A stretch of 64,000 nucleotides of DNA, taken from contig NZ_CP157005.1 of NCBI RefSeq assembly GCF_039904985.1, positions 2,991,001-3,055,000 of the forward strand. Direction: 5' to 3'. Positions 21,281-29,755 of this stretch are shown one piece after another (position 1 is the stretch's first letter; each line of letters starts with the position of its first letter). The stretch is from Methylomonas sp. AM2-LC. Its GTDB lineage: Bacteria > Pseudomonadota > Gammaproteobacteria > Methylococcales > Methylomonadaceae. A program made the translations under genes and the position numbers. The notes beneath the pieces were generated by a model. It had not been told where the DNA came from. It saw nothing but the letters and a program-made list of their open reading frames with translations, and ran no database searches.

Positions 21281-21918
21281 TTAACCGTATCCGTTATATT
21301 CACGAACATGCAATTATCTTTTAACTGTCTTGGCTGTAAGTAAAGCTGTTTATTTATAGTGTGAAACTGGGTATATTCTCTGTAAAATCTCATTAGGTAC
21401 AGTCATGTGTGGCTAGTAATCGGTACGACGGGCATCATCATACTATATACTAGCCAATAGCGACTACCCCCCTTGTTAATAATTTATAAAACTATGAATG
21501 TACCTGTGTTTGTATTACTGCGTGCTTAGCCAGTAGTAGGAATTGTTGATTCTATTTTGTACGACTATCCTCTAACCAGCTACGATATAATGCTATATTA
21601 GCAATATATTTTTAACCCTAGGGCAATAAGTGAAAAGCGCGTCTGTCGCAGTGTCAGCTACAGTTTTGATCATGTCCTAGAGAAGTAGCAAGCATCATTG
21701 AAGTTAATATTAGCCTTTGTGATGCGGTTCGTGCCTCACCACATCCTACATCAATGTGGGTAATTGGATGCGCTGAAAAAGTGAAGCTCATCTGTCGCCA
21801 TTAATGCTACTTCTAATGCTGATAAATCCTATATAAAATTTAACTTTACAATGAGTAGTGACAATTAATCTTCAGCTTTTGCCACACACCACCCGGATAT
21901 CCAAAAATTGATTAACGA
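21281..21918. other. Intergenic stretch with a dispersed repeat copy
   Basis: A gap between the divergent metalloprotease-like gene and the CysB-like gene. It holds one copy of the repeat described at 21721 and otherwise A+T-rich sequence without a credible gene. Promoters for both divergent genes should lie here. Confidence 0.4.
21721..21751. repeat. Dispersed repeat, copy 1
   Basis: The sequence GATGCGGTTCGTGCCTCACC followed by ACATCCTACA recurs, with small changes and on either strand, at 46581, 57661, 57822 and 57901. All copies are intergenic. The ends are partly complementary (GATGCGGT versus ACATCC), so each copy may form a weak hairpin. Confidence 0.6.
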
Positions 21919-22818
21919 ATGAATTTAAACCAGCTTGAATTACTAAGAACCCTACTCGAAACTGATTTTAACCTGAGCAAAGCAGCGGAAAAAATGCATG
22001 TTGTACAATCAGCAGCCAGCCGTCAATTGCAGCTTCTGGAAACCGAATTAGGTTTACCGTTATTCGAACGTCAAGGCAAAAAGCTTACAGCCTTAACACC
22101 ACTCGGTATTGAAATTATGAGTGAGGTTGAACAAATTAATGAGGCACGTAAGAATATTAAACTGCTGGCTGATGATTTTATCGATAACCGTAATGGCAGT
22201 TTACATATTGCCACCACGCACACTCAGGCTAAGTATTTATTACCCGGACCGGTACAGAATTTTCGTCAAAAATTCCCGGATATTAAAATTTATATGCTGC
22301 AATCCTCGCCAGAGAATCTAATCAATCTTCTCTATCAAAACAAAGCAGATGTGGCAATATGCACAGAAAAAATGCAAGATAACGAAAAACTCATTATGCG
22401 CCCCTGCCTGGAATGGCATCATGTGGCTATCGTCCCCAAACAACATGCTTTAGCCTCGCAAAACATCAGCTTAGAACTATTGGCTAAACAAGCTATTTTA
22501 ACTTATTCTGTTGGATTTACCGGGCGATCGACCTTAGAAACAGCCTTTAGCCATGCGGGATTAAGCATGGATATTACTTTATCCGCCAGTGATTCGGATG
22601 TCATTAAAACCTATGTACGTCTGGGTATGGGGGTGGGCATTATTGCTGCAACGGCATACGAACCCGACAAAGATCAGGATTTAATAGCACTCAGTCTGGC
22701 CCACTTAATTCCAACATCTGTCACCAAAATTGCTTACCTAAAACATTTGTATCTACCCAACTACTGTCGATATTTTATCGAACAAGTGCTTAATGCCTCT
22801 GCATTGAAAGCTGTTTAG
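21919..22818 (+). CDS. cysB: LysR-family regulator, CysB/Cbl-like
   Basis: Transcription regulator for sulfur assimilation by family likeness. The N-terminal winged helix-turn-helix reads LSKAAEKMHVVQSAASRQLQ (residues about 19-38). The effector domain keeps CysB hallmarks: TTHTQAKYLLP, TYSVGFTGRSTLETAF and the SDVIKTYVRLGMGVGIIA stretch. These residues line the O-acetylserine/sulfate pocket in CysB. At 299 residues it is about 25 shorter than E. coli CysB at the C-terminus. No cysteine biosynthesis gene is adjacent. The ATG has no strong ribosome-binding site. CysB versus the paralogue Cbl cannot be separated by eye. Confidence 0.78.
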   Translation: MNLNQLELLRTLLETDFNLSKAAEKMHVVQSAASRQLQLLETELGLPLFERQGKKLTALTPLGIEIMSEVEQINEARKNIKLLADDFIDNRNGSLHIATTHTQAKYLLPGPVQNFRQKFPDIKIYMLQSSPENLINLLYQNKADVAICTEKMQDNEKLIMRPCLEWHHVAIVPKQHALASQNISLELLAKQAILTYSVGFTGRSTLETAFSHAGLSMDITLSASDSDVIKTYVRLGMGVGIIAATAYEPDKDQDLIALSLAHLIPTSVTKIAYLKHLYLPNYCRYFIEQVLNASALKAV

Positions 22819-22825
22819 GTAAGCG

Positions 22826-22862
22826 CATCAACACAAAAACACAGTGTAATGTATGTTGATGC
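22826..22862. terminator. Hairpin between convergent genes
   Basis: GCATCAACA is followed about 20 bases later by its complement TGTTGATGC, just after the CysB-like gene and before the end of bamE. There is no clear T-run, so it is only a possible terminator for one or both convergent genes. Confidence 0.3.
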
Positions 22863-22890
22863 AGAATCTTAGTTAATAGGCCACATACCG

Positions 22891-23406
22891 TTAACGAGAC
22901 TTACCAGACTTGGCGGATTGAGGCGATGAATTTGGCGTAACGCCATCATCGGTATCAACACCAGGATCAAAGCCAAACAAATCCGCCATTTTTTGCCACA
23001 TAGATTTTTCTAATTCGCGTTTGGGCAGATCAATACTGGTTTCAGTAGAGGGTTTGGGTACTGGCATGGAACTGGGCCGAAAATCACCTTGTATGGTCTG
23101 TAAATTATCGCCTTTAAAATACAGAGATACGCGTTTTTGCACGCGATCTTCACCTGCCTCTTCTTTAGAGTAGATATAGTCCCAGCGCTGCTCATGGAAA
23201 GTATCCACAACCATAGGCGAACCCATAATAAACTGTACCTGCCGTTTAGTCATATTGGGGCGAAGTTGATCTATCATACTTTGATCAATCATATTGCCTT
23301 GTTCAATATCCAGCTTATAGACACCGGGGATATTACTGAGCACAGTGGTACAAGCAGTGCACGTCAAGCTGGCTATTAAGCCCAGCCAAAATACAGATTT
23401 GTTCAT
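22891..23406 (-). CDS. bamE: Outer-membrane assembly lipoprotein BamE (OmlA)
   Basis: Lipoprotein subunit of the BAM complex, which inserts beta-barrel proteins into the outer membrane. The signal ends in a lipobox (LTCTAC), with the ATG at 23406 giving a short normal signal; an upstream in-frame start at 23433 would lengthen it. The BamE core is clear: [19 protein letters not shown] and RWDYIYS. The protein is 171 residues, longer than the E. coli form, with a Pro/Ser-rich C-terminal tail, as in Pseudomonas-type OmlA. It lies head-to-head with fur, an arrangement conserved in many gammaproteobacteria. Confidence 0.88.
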   Translation of the reverse strand: MNKSVFWLGLIASLTCTACTTVLSNIPGVYKLDIEQGNMIDQSMIDQLRPNMTKRQVQFIMGSPMVVDTFHEQRWDYIYSKEEAGEDRVQKRVSLYFKGDNLQTIQGDFRPSSMPVPKPSTETSIDLPKRELEKSMWQKMADLFGFDPGVDTDDGVTPNSSPQSAKSGKSR

Positions 23407-23518
23407 GAGGTAGAACGTAGTGAGAAAATTCAATGCAGATTATGCCATAATTCTATAAACAACTTCAGCCAAAAAACGATACAATAGCAATAATCAATAG
23501 TTGAGCGGAGACAGACTT

Positions 23519-23932
23519 TTGGAATCACAGGATTTACGTAACGCTGGTTTAAAGGTCACTTTACCCAGAGTCAAGATTTTAGAAATTCTGGAAAAACAAC
23601 AGGATGATCGGCACATGTCTGCCGAAAAGGTTTACAAAATCTTATTAAGCGAAGGCGAAGAAATAGGCTTGGCCACCGTTTATCGGGTGCTGACTCAATT
23701 CGAAGCCGCAGGATTGGTTAACCGGCATCACTTTGAAGGCGGAAACTCTATTTTTGAAGTAAACAAAGGCACCCATCACGACCATGTTGTCTGCATGAAA
23801 TGCGGAAAAGTCGATGAATTTACCGATGACATTATAGAAAAACGCCAGGACGAAATCGCCAGAAATTTAGGTTATAAATTAACGGATCACAGTCTTTATC
23901 TCTACGGCTATTGCAACGACTGCCAGCCCTAA
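23519..23932 (+). CDS. fur: Ferric uptake regulator Fur
   Basis: Iron-responsive repressor. The N-terminal winged helix carries LRNAGLKVTLPRVKILEIL and the recognition helix GLATVYRVLTQFEAAGLV. The metal-binding dimer domain has the THHDHVVCMKCG motif, and a second Cys pair ends the protein (YCNDC). I start at the TTG at 23519, which yields the usual MESQDLR N-terminus and has GGAG eight bases upstream; an earlier TTG at 23501 overlaps that site. Fur usually represses iron uptake genes when bound to Fe2+; none lie here. It is divergent from bamE. Confidence 0.9.
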   Translation: MESQDLRNAGLKVTLPRVKILEILEKQQDDRHMSAEKVYKILLSEGEEIGLATVYRVLTQFEAAGLVNRHHFEGGNSIFEVNKGTHHDHVVCMKCGKVDEFTDDIIEKRQDEIARNLGYKLTDHSLYLYGYCNDCQP

Positions 23933-23943
23933 CTTCCCTACAC

Positions 23944-25191
23944 ATGTTCAGACCACTCATATTTTACATAGGCTTGCGCTATACGCGCGCCAAACGTCGT
24001 ACCCAGTTTATTTCCTTTATCACCCTCACCTCTGTGCTAGGCATAGCGTTGGGTGTTACGGCACTGATTACCGTACTTTCAGTCATGAATGGTTTTGAAG
24101 CCGAATTGCGCGAACGCATACTGGGCATGACAGCGCACAGTACCATTACTGGCTACAACGGCCAGCTTGAAGACTGGCGCACGCTGGCAGACCGTACCGA
24201 AAAAATGCCGCACGTTCAGGCAGTGGCCCCCTTTATTCACGGTCAAGTGATGGTTAATGCTGATCGCCAAGTGAGCGGTACTTTACTGCAAGGTATTATG
24301 CCCGACTACGAAGCCAAGGTATCCGAAGTGGCATCGCACATGAAGTATGGCAGCCTTACCGATCTACAACCCGGTGAATTTGGCATTGTACTGGGTGTAG
24401 AGTTAGCCAATTATCTGGGTGTGATGCGCGGTGATAAAGTTACCATTATCACTCCACAAGTTACTGCAACGCCAGCTGGTATTTTGCCACGTTTAAAACG
24501 CTTTACAGTGGTTGGGGTTTTTCAGGTAGGCATGTTTGAATATGACCGCAATATGGCCATGATACATATAGACGATGCCGCTAAATTATTCCGTATCGAA
24601 CCCGCAGTCACCGGTCTACGCCTAAAACTGGACGACTTATTCGATGCCCCACAAATCACTCAGGGTTTAGCCAACACGCTAGGCGATGATTACCGTGTCA
24701 GCGACTGGACCAAAGCACATAACAACTTTTTCCGCGCCGTGCAAACCGAAAAACGCGCCATGTTTATTATTTTATTACTGATTGTGGCCGTTGCGGCATT
24801 CAACATTGTCTCCACGCTGGTGATGGTGGTTACCGATAAACGCGGCGATATTGCCATACTAAAAACCCAAGGTTTATCCAATGCTTCGGTAATGGGTATT
24901 TTTATTGTACTTGGTTGCATTATAGGTAGCATTGGCACATTGCTGGGTACTGTATTTGGTGTATTACTGGCGCTGAATGTAGAAAGCATCGTGCCATTTA
25001 TAGAAAATTTGTTTGGCGTACATTTTATGGCAGCGGATGTTTACTATATTAGCGAAGTACCTTCCAAACTGGTGTGGAGCGATGTTTACTGGATAGCATT
25101 TACAGCCTTTGTGCTATCGCTACTAGCAACTATCTATCCTGCCTGGCAGGCATCGCGCATTAATCCAGCCGAGGTGTTACGTTATGAGTAA
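23944..25191 (+). CDS. lolC: Lipoprotein-releasing ABC permease LolC/LolE
   Basis: Inner-membrane subunit of the LolCDE exporter, which frees mature lipoproteins from the inner membrane and hands them to LolA. The N-terminus ([20 protein letters not shown]) precedes the first membrane helix, then a large periplasmic domain (MacB-PCD fold), then three helices with the FtsX-type end ([19 protein letters not shown] and [18 protein letters not shown]). I start at ATG 23944, 12 bases after fur ends. Only one permease gene is present, so this species may use a single LolF-like protein or carry LolE elsewhere. Confidence 0.87.
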   Translation: MFRPLIFYIGLRYTRAKRRTQFISFITLTSVLGIALGVTALITVLSVMNGFEAELRERILGMTAHSTITGYNGQLEDWRTLADRTEKMPHVQAVAPFIHGQVMVNADRQVSGTLLQGIMPDYEAKVSEVASHMKYGSLTDLQPGEFGIVLGVELANYLGVMRGDKVTIITPQVTATPAGILPRLKRFTVVGVFQVGMFEYDRNMAMIHIDDAAKLFRIEPAVTGLRLKLDDLFDAPQITQGLANTLGDDYRVSDWTKAHNNFFRAVQTEKRAMFIILLLIVAVAAFNIVSTLVMVVTDKRGDIAILKTQGLSNASVMGIFIVLGCIIGSIGTLLGTVFGVLLALNVESIVPFIENLFGVHFMAADVYYISEVPSKLVWSDVYWIAFTAFVLSLLATIYPAWQASRINPAEVLRYE

Positions 25192-25894
25192 GCAACTCAC
25201 AGATACCCCGGTTATTTTACAATGTGAACAACTCACCAAACGCTATGAACAAGGTGATTTGAATGTAGATGTTTTAAAAGGCGTCAACCTGGAAGTCTAC
25301 GCCGGGCAACGCGTGGCTATCATGGGCGCCTCTGGTTCGGGTAAAAGTACCCTGCTGCATTTGTTGGGTGGCCTGGAAAAACCCACCTCTGGCAAAGTGA
25401 TACTGGATGGTGTCGATTTACAGCAGGTACGCTCTAGAAAACTAAGTGCATTGCGTAATCGTTCACTGGGTTTTATTTACCAGTTTCATCATCTATTGGG
25501 TGAATTTACGCTCTTAGAAAACGTGGCCATGCCCCTGCTGATTGGCGATCACTCGCTAAAAGAAGCGGAGCAAAAAGCCATCGCTATTTTAAAACGGGTA
25601 GGATTAGGGCATCGTATCCAGCACAAACCAGGCGAATTATCAGGCGGCGAAAGACAACGTGCCGCAGTTGCCAGAGCCTTAATTCACCAACCCAAATGCG
25701 TTTTAGCCGACGAACCTACCGGCAATCTGGACAGTAAAACCGCAGAACAGATTTATCAACTCATGCTGGAATTAAATCAGGAACTGCAAGTCAGCTTTCT
25801 AGTCGTCACTCACGACCCTGATTTAGCCGCACGTATGGATCATGTACTGCACATGGAAGACGGATTGATTGTTGACATTAATCAAGCAATCTAA
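25184..25894 (+). CDS. lolD: Lipoprotein-releasing ABC ATPase LolD
   Basis: ATP-binding subunit of the lipoprotein-releasing complex. Walker A is GASGSGKST, the Q-loop lies near [16 protein letters not shown] (the FHHLLxEF pattern is typical of LolD), the signature is LSGGERQR, Walker B is [12 protein letters not shown] and the switch His is in VVTHD. It overlaps lolC by eight bases, and a GAGGTG ribosome-binding site lies inside the lolC end, so the two are translationally coupled. It ends ten bases before a convergent gene. Confidence 0.92.
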   Translation: MSKQLTDTPVILQCEQLTKRYEQGDLNVDVLKGVNLEVYAGQRVAIMGASGSGKSTLLHLLGGLEKPTSGKVILDGVDLQQVRSRKLSALRNRSLGFIYQFHHLLGEFTLLENVAMPLLIGDHSLKEAEQKAIAILKRVGLGHRIQHKPGELSGGERQRAAVARALIHQPKCVLADEPTGNLDSKTAEQIYQLMLELNQELQVSFLVVTHDPDLAARMDHVLHMEDGLIVDINQAI

Positions 25895-25904
25895 AATCGG
25901 CCGT

Positions 25905-26855
25905 TTATTTTTGCTTGCGTAACAGCACTTCTGCGCGCGCGCCCAAATAAACATAAACACCCAGGCACAGTAATAAAAAAGCGGCGGCTATAACCACCCA
26001 CACCGCTTCAATAATAAACTGGCCTGAATTCTGTAAGGCCGATTTAAAGATCATTAGTAAGGCTTCAATCGACAATGCAATAATAATGGCGGCAATAAAG
26101 CGCGTGATGGTACGCCGGGTAGAACTGTGTTTGAGTATATCTTTATACAACAGCACTTCTTCTTCCAGCGTAGTTTTAGCCAAATCAAAGATAGCTAGTG
26201 CCAGTGTCAGGTAAATCACCATACTAAACGGGATTAATTTCGTATCCTGTTGCGTGGCGGCTTTATAGATAACCTGTATGCATTCATTGGCAGCGGAATA
26301 CAACAAAATAGCTGCCACCGTAAACAAACCAAACACTATCAACGAATACACGCCTTTTAGACCTGGCTCAAAATTAGCGCGCATGGTTTCGCCACTGAGA
26401 AAATTTAAAGTGGTGGGCAAATCAACATCCAGCACTATATAGCCTTTAACCTGAGCCTCGTTGTCAAAAACCTGACAACACACCGACAAACACAGTTCAT
26501 TTTTGACACTAGACAGGTAAGGTTCTGTAACCACCACCTGGTCTGTCTGCTGTGCAGCAATAAAATACGGCCGCTTACTTCTATCGGCACCATCCCCAAT
26601 ATTCGGGCGGTCGTTATAAAAACGTCCAGGGATATTCGTGCTAATTTGTACACCATCTGCACCAAGAAGGTACAATAAACTCACAAATGGATAATAACTG
26701 CACAAAGAATTAAGACTTTCGCTTAACTCAGCCTGAGATTGCTCAAATAAATTACCATCTGCAAAACAAGTCAATATAGATTGCAACAGGCGTTGAATAG
26801 CTAATCGATGTTCTTCGTAACGCTCTATGACAACAATGGGGCTCATTTTAGACAT
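25905..26855 (-). CDS. Membrane protein with N-terminal PDC (Cache-like) sensor
   Basis: The first part (to about residue 160) looks like a PDC/Cache ligand-sensing domain: DGVQISTN, then KRPYFIAAQQTDQVVVTEPY, then a strand pattern ending GYIVLDVDLP. No N-terminal membrane helix precedes it. The C-terminal half has four or five membrane segments, for example LIVFGLFTVAAILLYSA and FIIEAVWVVIAAAFLLLCLG, and a LAIFDLAKTTLEEEVLLY stretch that recalls PsiE-like membrane domains. There is no kinase, cyclase or methyl-accepting part, so output must go through another protein or the membrane part itself. A second start (MSPIVV) three codons on is possible. Ligand and role are unknown. Confidence 0.6.
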   Translation of the reverse strand: MSKMSPIVVIERYEEHRLAIQRLLQSILTCFADGNLFEQSQAELSESLNSLCSYYPFVSLLYLLGADGVQISTNIPGRFYNDRPNIGDGADRSKRPYFIAAQQTDQVVVTEPYLSSVKNELCLSVCCQVFDNEAQVKGYIVLDVDLPTTLNFLSGETMRANFEPGLKGVYSLIVFGLFTVAAILLYSAANECIQVIYKAATQQDTKLIPFSMVIYLTLALAIFDLAKTTLEEEVLLYKDILKHSSTRRTITRFIAAIIIALSIEALLMIFKSALQNSGQFIIEAVWVVIAAAFLLLCLGVYVYLGARAEVLLRKQK

Positions 26856-27142
26856 AAGACTTTTATTAGTAGCTGTGTATACTAAACATTAAGCAATTTC
26901 TACGCCAAATAATCTCAAGCAAGCATCTACTCTAATCAGGTATTGTAGCCTGTAGTAGGGTAACGTACAGCAGTGGTTGCTAATTTTATTACGACTTAAA
27001 ATTTCAGCAATCATCATTTTAGAAAAAATACACTGATAAAACCCTTTGTATTTTAAAGTCTGCCACCATCGAAGCTGGCTTGCATTCTCATTCAGCCAGC
27101 TTACTAGTGCTACACTCTTAATATAACCAGGCCAATAAGCGT

Positions 27143-27754
27143 CTAATCGCTTAACAGCACAATCCGCACTCTGCGATTAACTTCACTAGTTGGGTCTTCA
27201 CTATTGGCTAGGTTTTTCTTACCTTTACCCTGAATTTTCATAGCGTCTTCTGGCAATCCGTATTCAGACACCAGAAAGTTCTTCACGGCCTCTGCGCGCC
27301 GACGAGATAACTCAATATTATAGGCATCGCCACCGACAATATCGGTATGCCCTTCTATTCTATAATGCTTACCTTGTAAGTCGTTGGTGGCTAATGCCGA
27401 ACCGATAGGGCGTAACTGTTCTTTACCTGCGTCAGTCAGCTGCGAAGAGTTGTAGTCAAAAAGAATTTCCATGGAAATGGCTTTTTCACTGCTTTTAGGC
27501 GAAGGCGTAATCGGTTTGTGCTTAAGGGTACGATTATCGTCTTTAGTCACAAAGTTTAAACTTCTACTTTTAGATTTGCTGGTATCAACACTATCGCCAG
27601 ACGTATCCACATCTTTAGAGTTAGATTTTAAATAATCCAAAACCTGCTCAGTACTGGGAATTTTTTTTCCGAAATTAGCTTCCTCAGCATAAACATCACT
27701 GATTAAAGCAGTTGTTATTAAAATAATGGGCAAAATTCGTAGTCGATATATCAT
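27143..27754 (-). CDS. OmpA-domain envelope protein
   Basis: A 203-residue exported protein. The signal peptide (IILITTALISDVYA) is followed by a charged, Ser/Lys-rich linker of about 70 residues and a C-terminal OmpA-like peptidoglycan-binding domain. That domain shows IEGHTDIVGGDAYNIELSRR and the VNRRVRIVL ending; Asp in GHTD and Arg in SRRRA contact diaminopimelate in this fold. A perfect GGAGG lies before the ATG. There is no lipobox or beta-barrel, so it is likely periplasmic and wall-bound. Confidence 0.8.
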   Translation of the reverse strand: MIYRLRILPIILITTALISDVYAEEANFGKKIPSTEQVLDYLKSNSKDVDTSGDSVDTSKSKSRSLNFVTKDDNRTLKHKPITPSPKSSEKAISMEILFDYNSSQLTDAGKEQLRPIGSALATNDLQGKHYRIEGHTDIVGGDAYNIELSRRRAEAVKNFLVSEYGLPEDAMKIQGKGKKNLANSEDPTSEVNRRVRIVLLSD

Positions 27755-27881
27755 GACAACCTCCAGATAGTTAAGTTAAAACAATCATCACACTCAATCA
27801 TACTAGCCTGATAGATTAAAGCTAAGATTATACAGCGAGACATGCTTAAATACACCCAAAACCAGAGTGGTCACTTAAAGC

Positions 27882-28220
27882 TTAGTCGGCTTGATAGACA
27901 GCAATAACGGTGCGATAAAACCAGAGTGGTCTTAACAAAATAATGACAAAGGCAATGACAGGCGTAACAGGAACCGGGGCAATATCAATAATAAATAATG
28001 TCAACAAACTTAGAAAGCACTTTACACGGACATGAGAGGAAGGCGGCCTTGCAGGCAACGCGGGCGGATTATTGTACACATGACTAGCCAACTGCAAAAA
28101 CCAGCTTGGCCGCTTAAGCACAATATACATACCGATTAGACAGCCGGGCGATACAGGCCCAAAACCAATGATTGCAAACAGACTGAAGACTGCAAGGCAT
28201 TTAAGCTGGGCGGAATTCAT
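27882..28220 (-). CDS. Small membrane protein with an internal repeat
   Basis: Not recognised. The 112 residues form two similar halves, each a membrane helix followed by an RP-W-F motif and an aromatic end: GPVSPGCLIGMYIVLKRPSW and APVPVTPVIAFVIILLRPLW, ending AxHVYNN and AVYQAD. The linker is Pro-rich with His/Arg (PARPPSSHVRVK). The duplication suggests a two-helix unit that was doubled. An AGGTT lies about nine bases before the ATG. Confidence 0.5.
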   Translation of the reverse strand: MNSAQLKCLAVFSLFAIIGFGPVSPGCLIGMYIVLKRPSWFLQLASHVYNNPPALPARPPSSHVRVKCFLSLLTLFIIDIAPVPVTPVIAFVIILLRPLWFYRTVIAVYQAD

Positions 28221-28387
28221 GTTGTATAACCTATCGTCCTAAAAACTAAATCCATTGCAGTTTAGCATACTGCTATACAAATAAAAACCTGCACTTTGCT
28301 ATATACACTCGTGTTAATGCTTGCTCTGTCTTTATGCACCTACACAAAATTGTGTCGAACACAGGCAGGATTTTATGTGTTTTTAGT

Positions 28388-28501
28388 TTATGCTAAACGT
28401 CCGTTAGCTTCTTTTTTTTCTTTCTTAACGGCTTTCTTTTCCTTTGGGGACAGCGCCGGTTGTTTTTTTACTTCTTTATTACTTTTTTTCTCTTTACTCA
28501 A
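28388..28501 (-). CDS. Very small lysine-rich protein
   Basis: A 37-residue open frame starting at TTG, with GGAGAG about five bases upstream. The product, beginning MSKEKKSNKEVKKQPALSPK, is nearly half Lys and Glu, highly basic, with a central PALSP break and no hydrophobic segment. The codon pattern is Lys (AAA) rich and the frame closes with TAA. It could be a nucleic-acid-binding or ribosome-associated small protein, but this is a guess. The opposite strand of the same stretch is also open only because of poly-T runs, and I do not accept that frame. Confidence 0.5.
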   Translation of the reverse strand: MSKEKKSNKEVKKQPALSPKEKKAVKKEKKEANGRLA

Positions 28502-28785
28502 GATACTCTCCAAATAATTAGCTGGGGCGGTTAAGTTGCAAGACTCACGATTATAACCATCATGACTACCAACTATAAAACGTCGCGGACTTAGTTATAC
28601 ACCTTTACCCTCTAGCGGGTTGAAGTATTTTATTGGTGACAGGCACAAGTCAACGATAAATATATTATGTTTTAAAAATGAATGACATGCAGAGAGCTTA
28701 CCAGCAGCCTATAGCCGCCTTACGCTGTGGAACGTGACAAACTGACAGGAAATTTGCAAAAAACAGATATTGACGCTTACAAATT

Positions 28786-28938
28786 TTAGTTACTTGCAGC
28801 TTTATTGTTATTGTTTGGGGTTTTCTTTTTCTTAGCCAACTGCTCTAGAAAATAAATATCATAATTCCATTCTGTACGTGGTTGTGGGGCTCTTTGAGTA
28901 AATGGTTTTGTTAGTGTTTTCATAGTCAATGTTGACAT
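28786..28938 (-). CDS. Small hypothetical protein, 50 residues
   Basis: An ATG frame with AAGGA seven bases upstream encodes a 50-residue product. The first half is Thr/Pro/Arg-rich (MSTLTMKTLTKPFTQRAPQP), the middle has a compact aromatic block (EWNYDIYFLEQL), and the end is Lys then Asn rich (KKKKTPNNNN). No membrane or signal segment is seen. The strong ribosome-binding site and the ordered composition argue for a real gene; there is no functional clue. Confidence 0.42.
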   Translation of the reverse strand: MSTLTMKTLTKPFTQRAPQPRTEWNYDIYFLEQLAKKKKTPNNNNKAASN

Positions 28939-29755
28939 GATGAATCCTTGGAAAAGTTAAATAGTTAGCCTTGGAGAAGGCGAGTTATGCTGATAAATGT
29001 AGGGATCACGGAATGAAGATCAAGTCGAATAACTGTAAAAGAGACATCGAAGCGGTAAACATGGGTAAAGCTTATTTTTCTAGCTGGAAGCTATTCTATG
29101 CTGATTATTAAAAATATCAATATTTTTCGTATTTATTTACAAAAAAGTGCGTAACTCGCCGATCTGCCTTTGGAAAATCTCCTGTATTTTTTTATAGCTA
29201 TACCAGTATTTATGGGATGAAGGCACGCATCACACAAACAAACAAGGTTGAGGAGAAGTCCACAAAACCAGCATATACCATAGTACTGCATTAAAGTAAT
29301 TCACAAGCTCTCTTAAAATAAAGCAGTTATCCACAAAAGCTGTGGATAACATTGTGACCAACAGGTGACAACAACATGTAAGTGACTGGTTTTTGGTGAC
29401 TGACGTTAGATTGACCAATAATTGGACACCTGCCCTGCACACGCTGCCAGCACCGAATCCCAACCTCCAGATACTGTGAAATTCCCTACTCTATGCGCAT
29501 TAATCCGAGCACTCACTCTACTCAGCCATTATCAGCTCTCTTTTCAGTACCAGTACTTTTGTACTGCTTGTTATTGAGTGAAATGTCATTTATGGTTACG
29601 TAAATCTGCGTATGGTTCGATCTACCTATTGATCACCACGCACAGAAAGCCTATAGAAGGATGTACGGAGACGAAAACGCAACCCTTGAGGGTATTTACC
29701 GCGACAGAAAGACGAGTTTGCCAGTAGGTTATTAACTAAGTACAGGATACCGACT
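28939..29755. other. Intergenic stretch holding inverted DnaA boxes
   Basis: More than 800 bases without a convincing gene. The notable content is the DnaA-box palindrome at 29327-29349. A minus-strand open frame at 29230-29463 has Cys/Val-rich, unlikely composition and no ribosome site. The 3' end should carry the promoter of the di-haem gene. Confidence 0.4.
29327..29349. promoter_or_regulatory. Two inverted DnaA-box matches
   Basis: TTATCCACA at 29327-29335 and its exact inverse TGTGGATAA at 29341-29349, five bases apart. Both match the E. coli DnaA consensus perfectly. They can bind two DnaA molecules or form a nine-pair hairpin. No dnaA, dnaN, gidA or rpmH gene is nearby, so an origin is unlikely; a DnaA-controlled site or DnaA sink is possible. 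Confidence 0.45.

Noticed and set aside
28296..28517. Plus-strand frame of 73 codons
   Set aside because: It is open only because of poly-T runs, which are the opposite strand of the lysine-rich small gene. No ribosome-binding site; Phe/Leu/Ser composition is artefactual.
29327..29349. Chromosomal replication origin
   Set aside because: Only two DnaA boxes, no A+T-rich 13-mer series recognised and no origin-linked genes nearby.
29230..29463. Minus-strand frame of 77 codons
   Set aside because: No ribosome site, unlikely Cys/Val/Leu-rich composition, and it runs through the DnaA-box palindrome.
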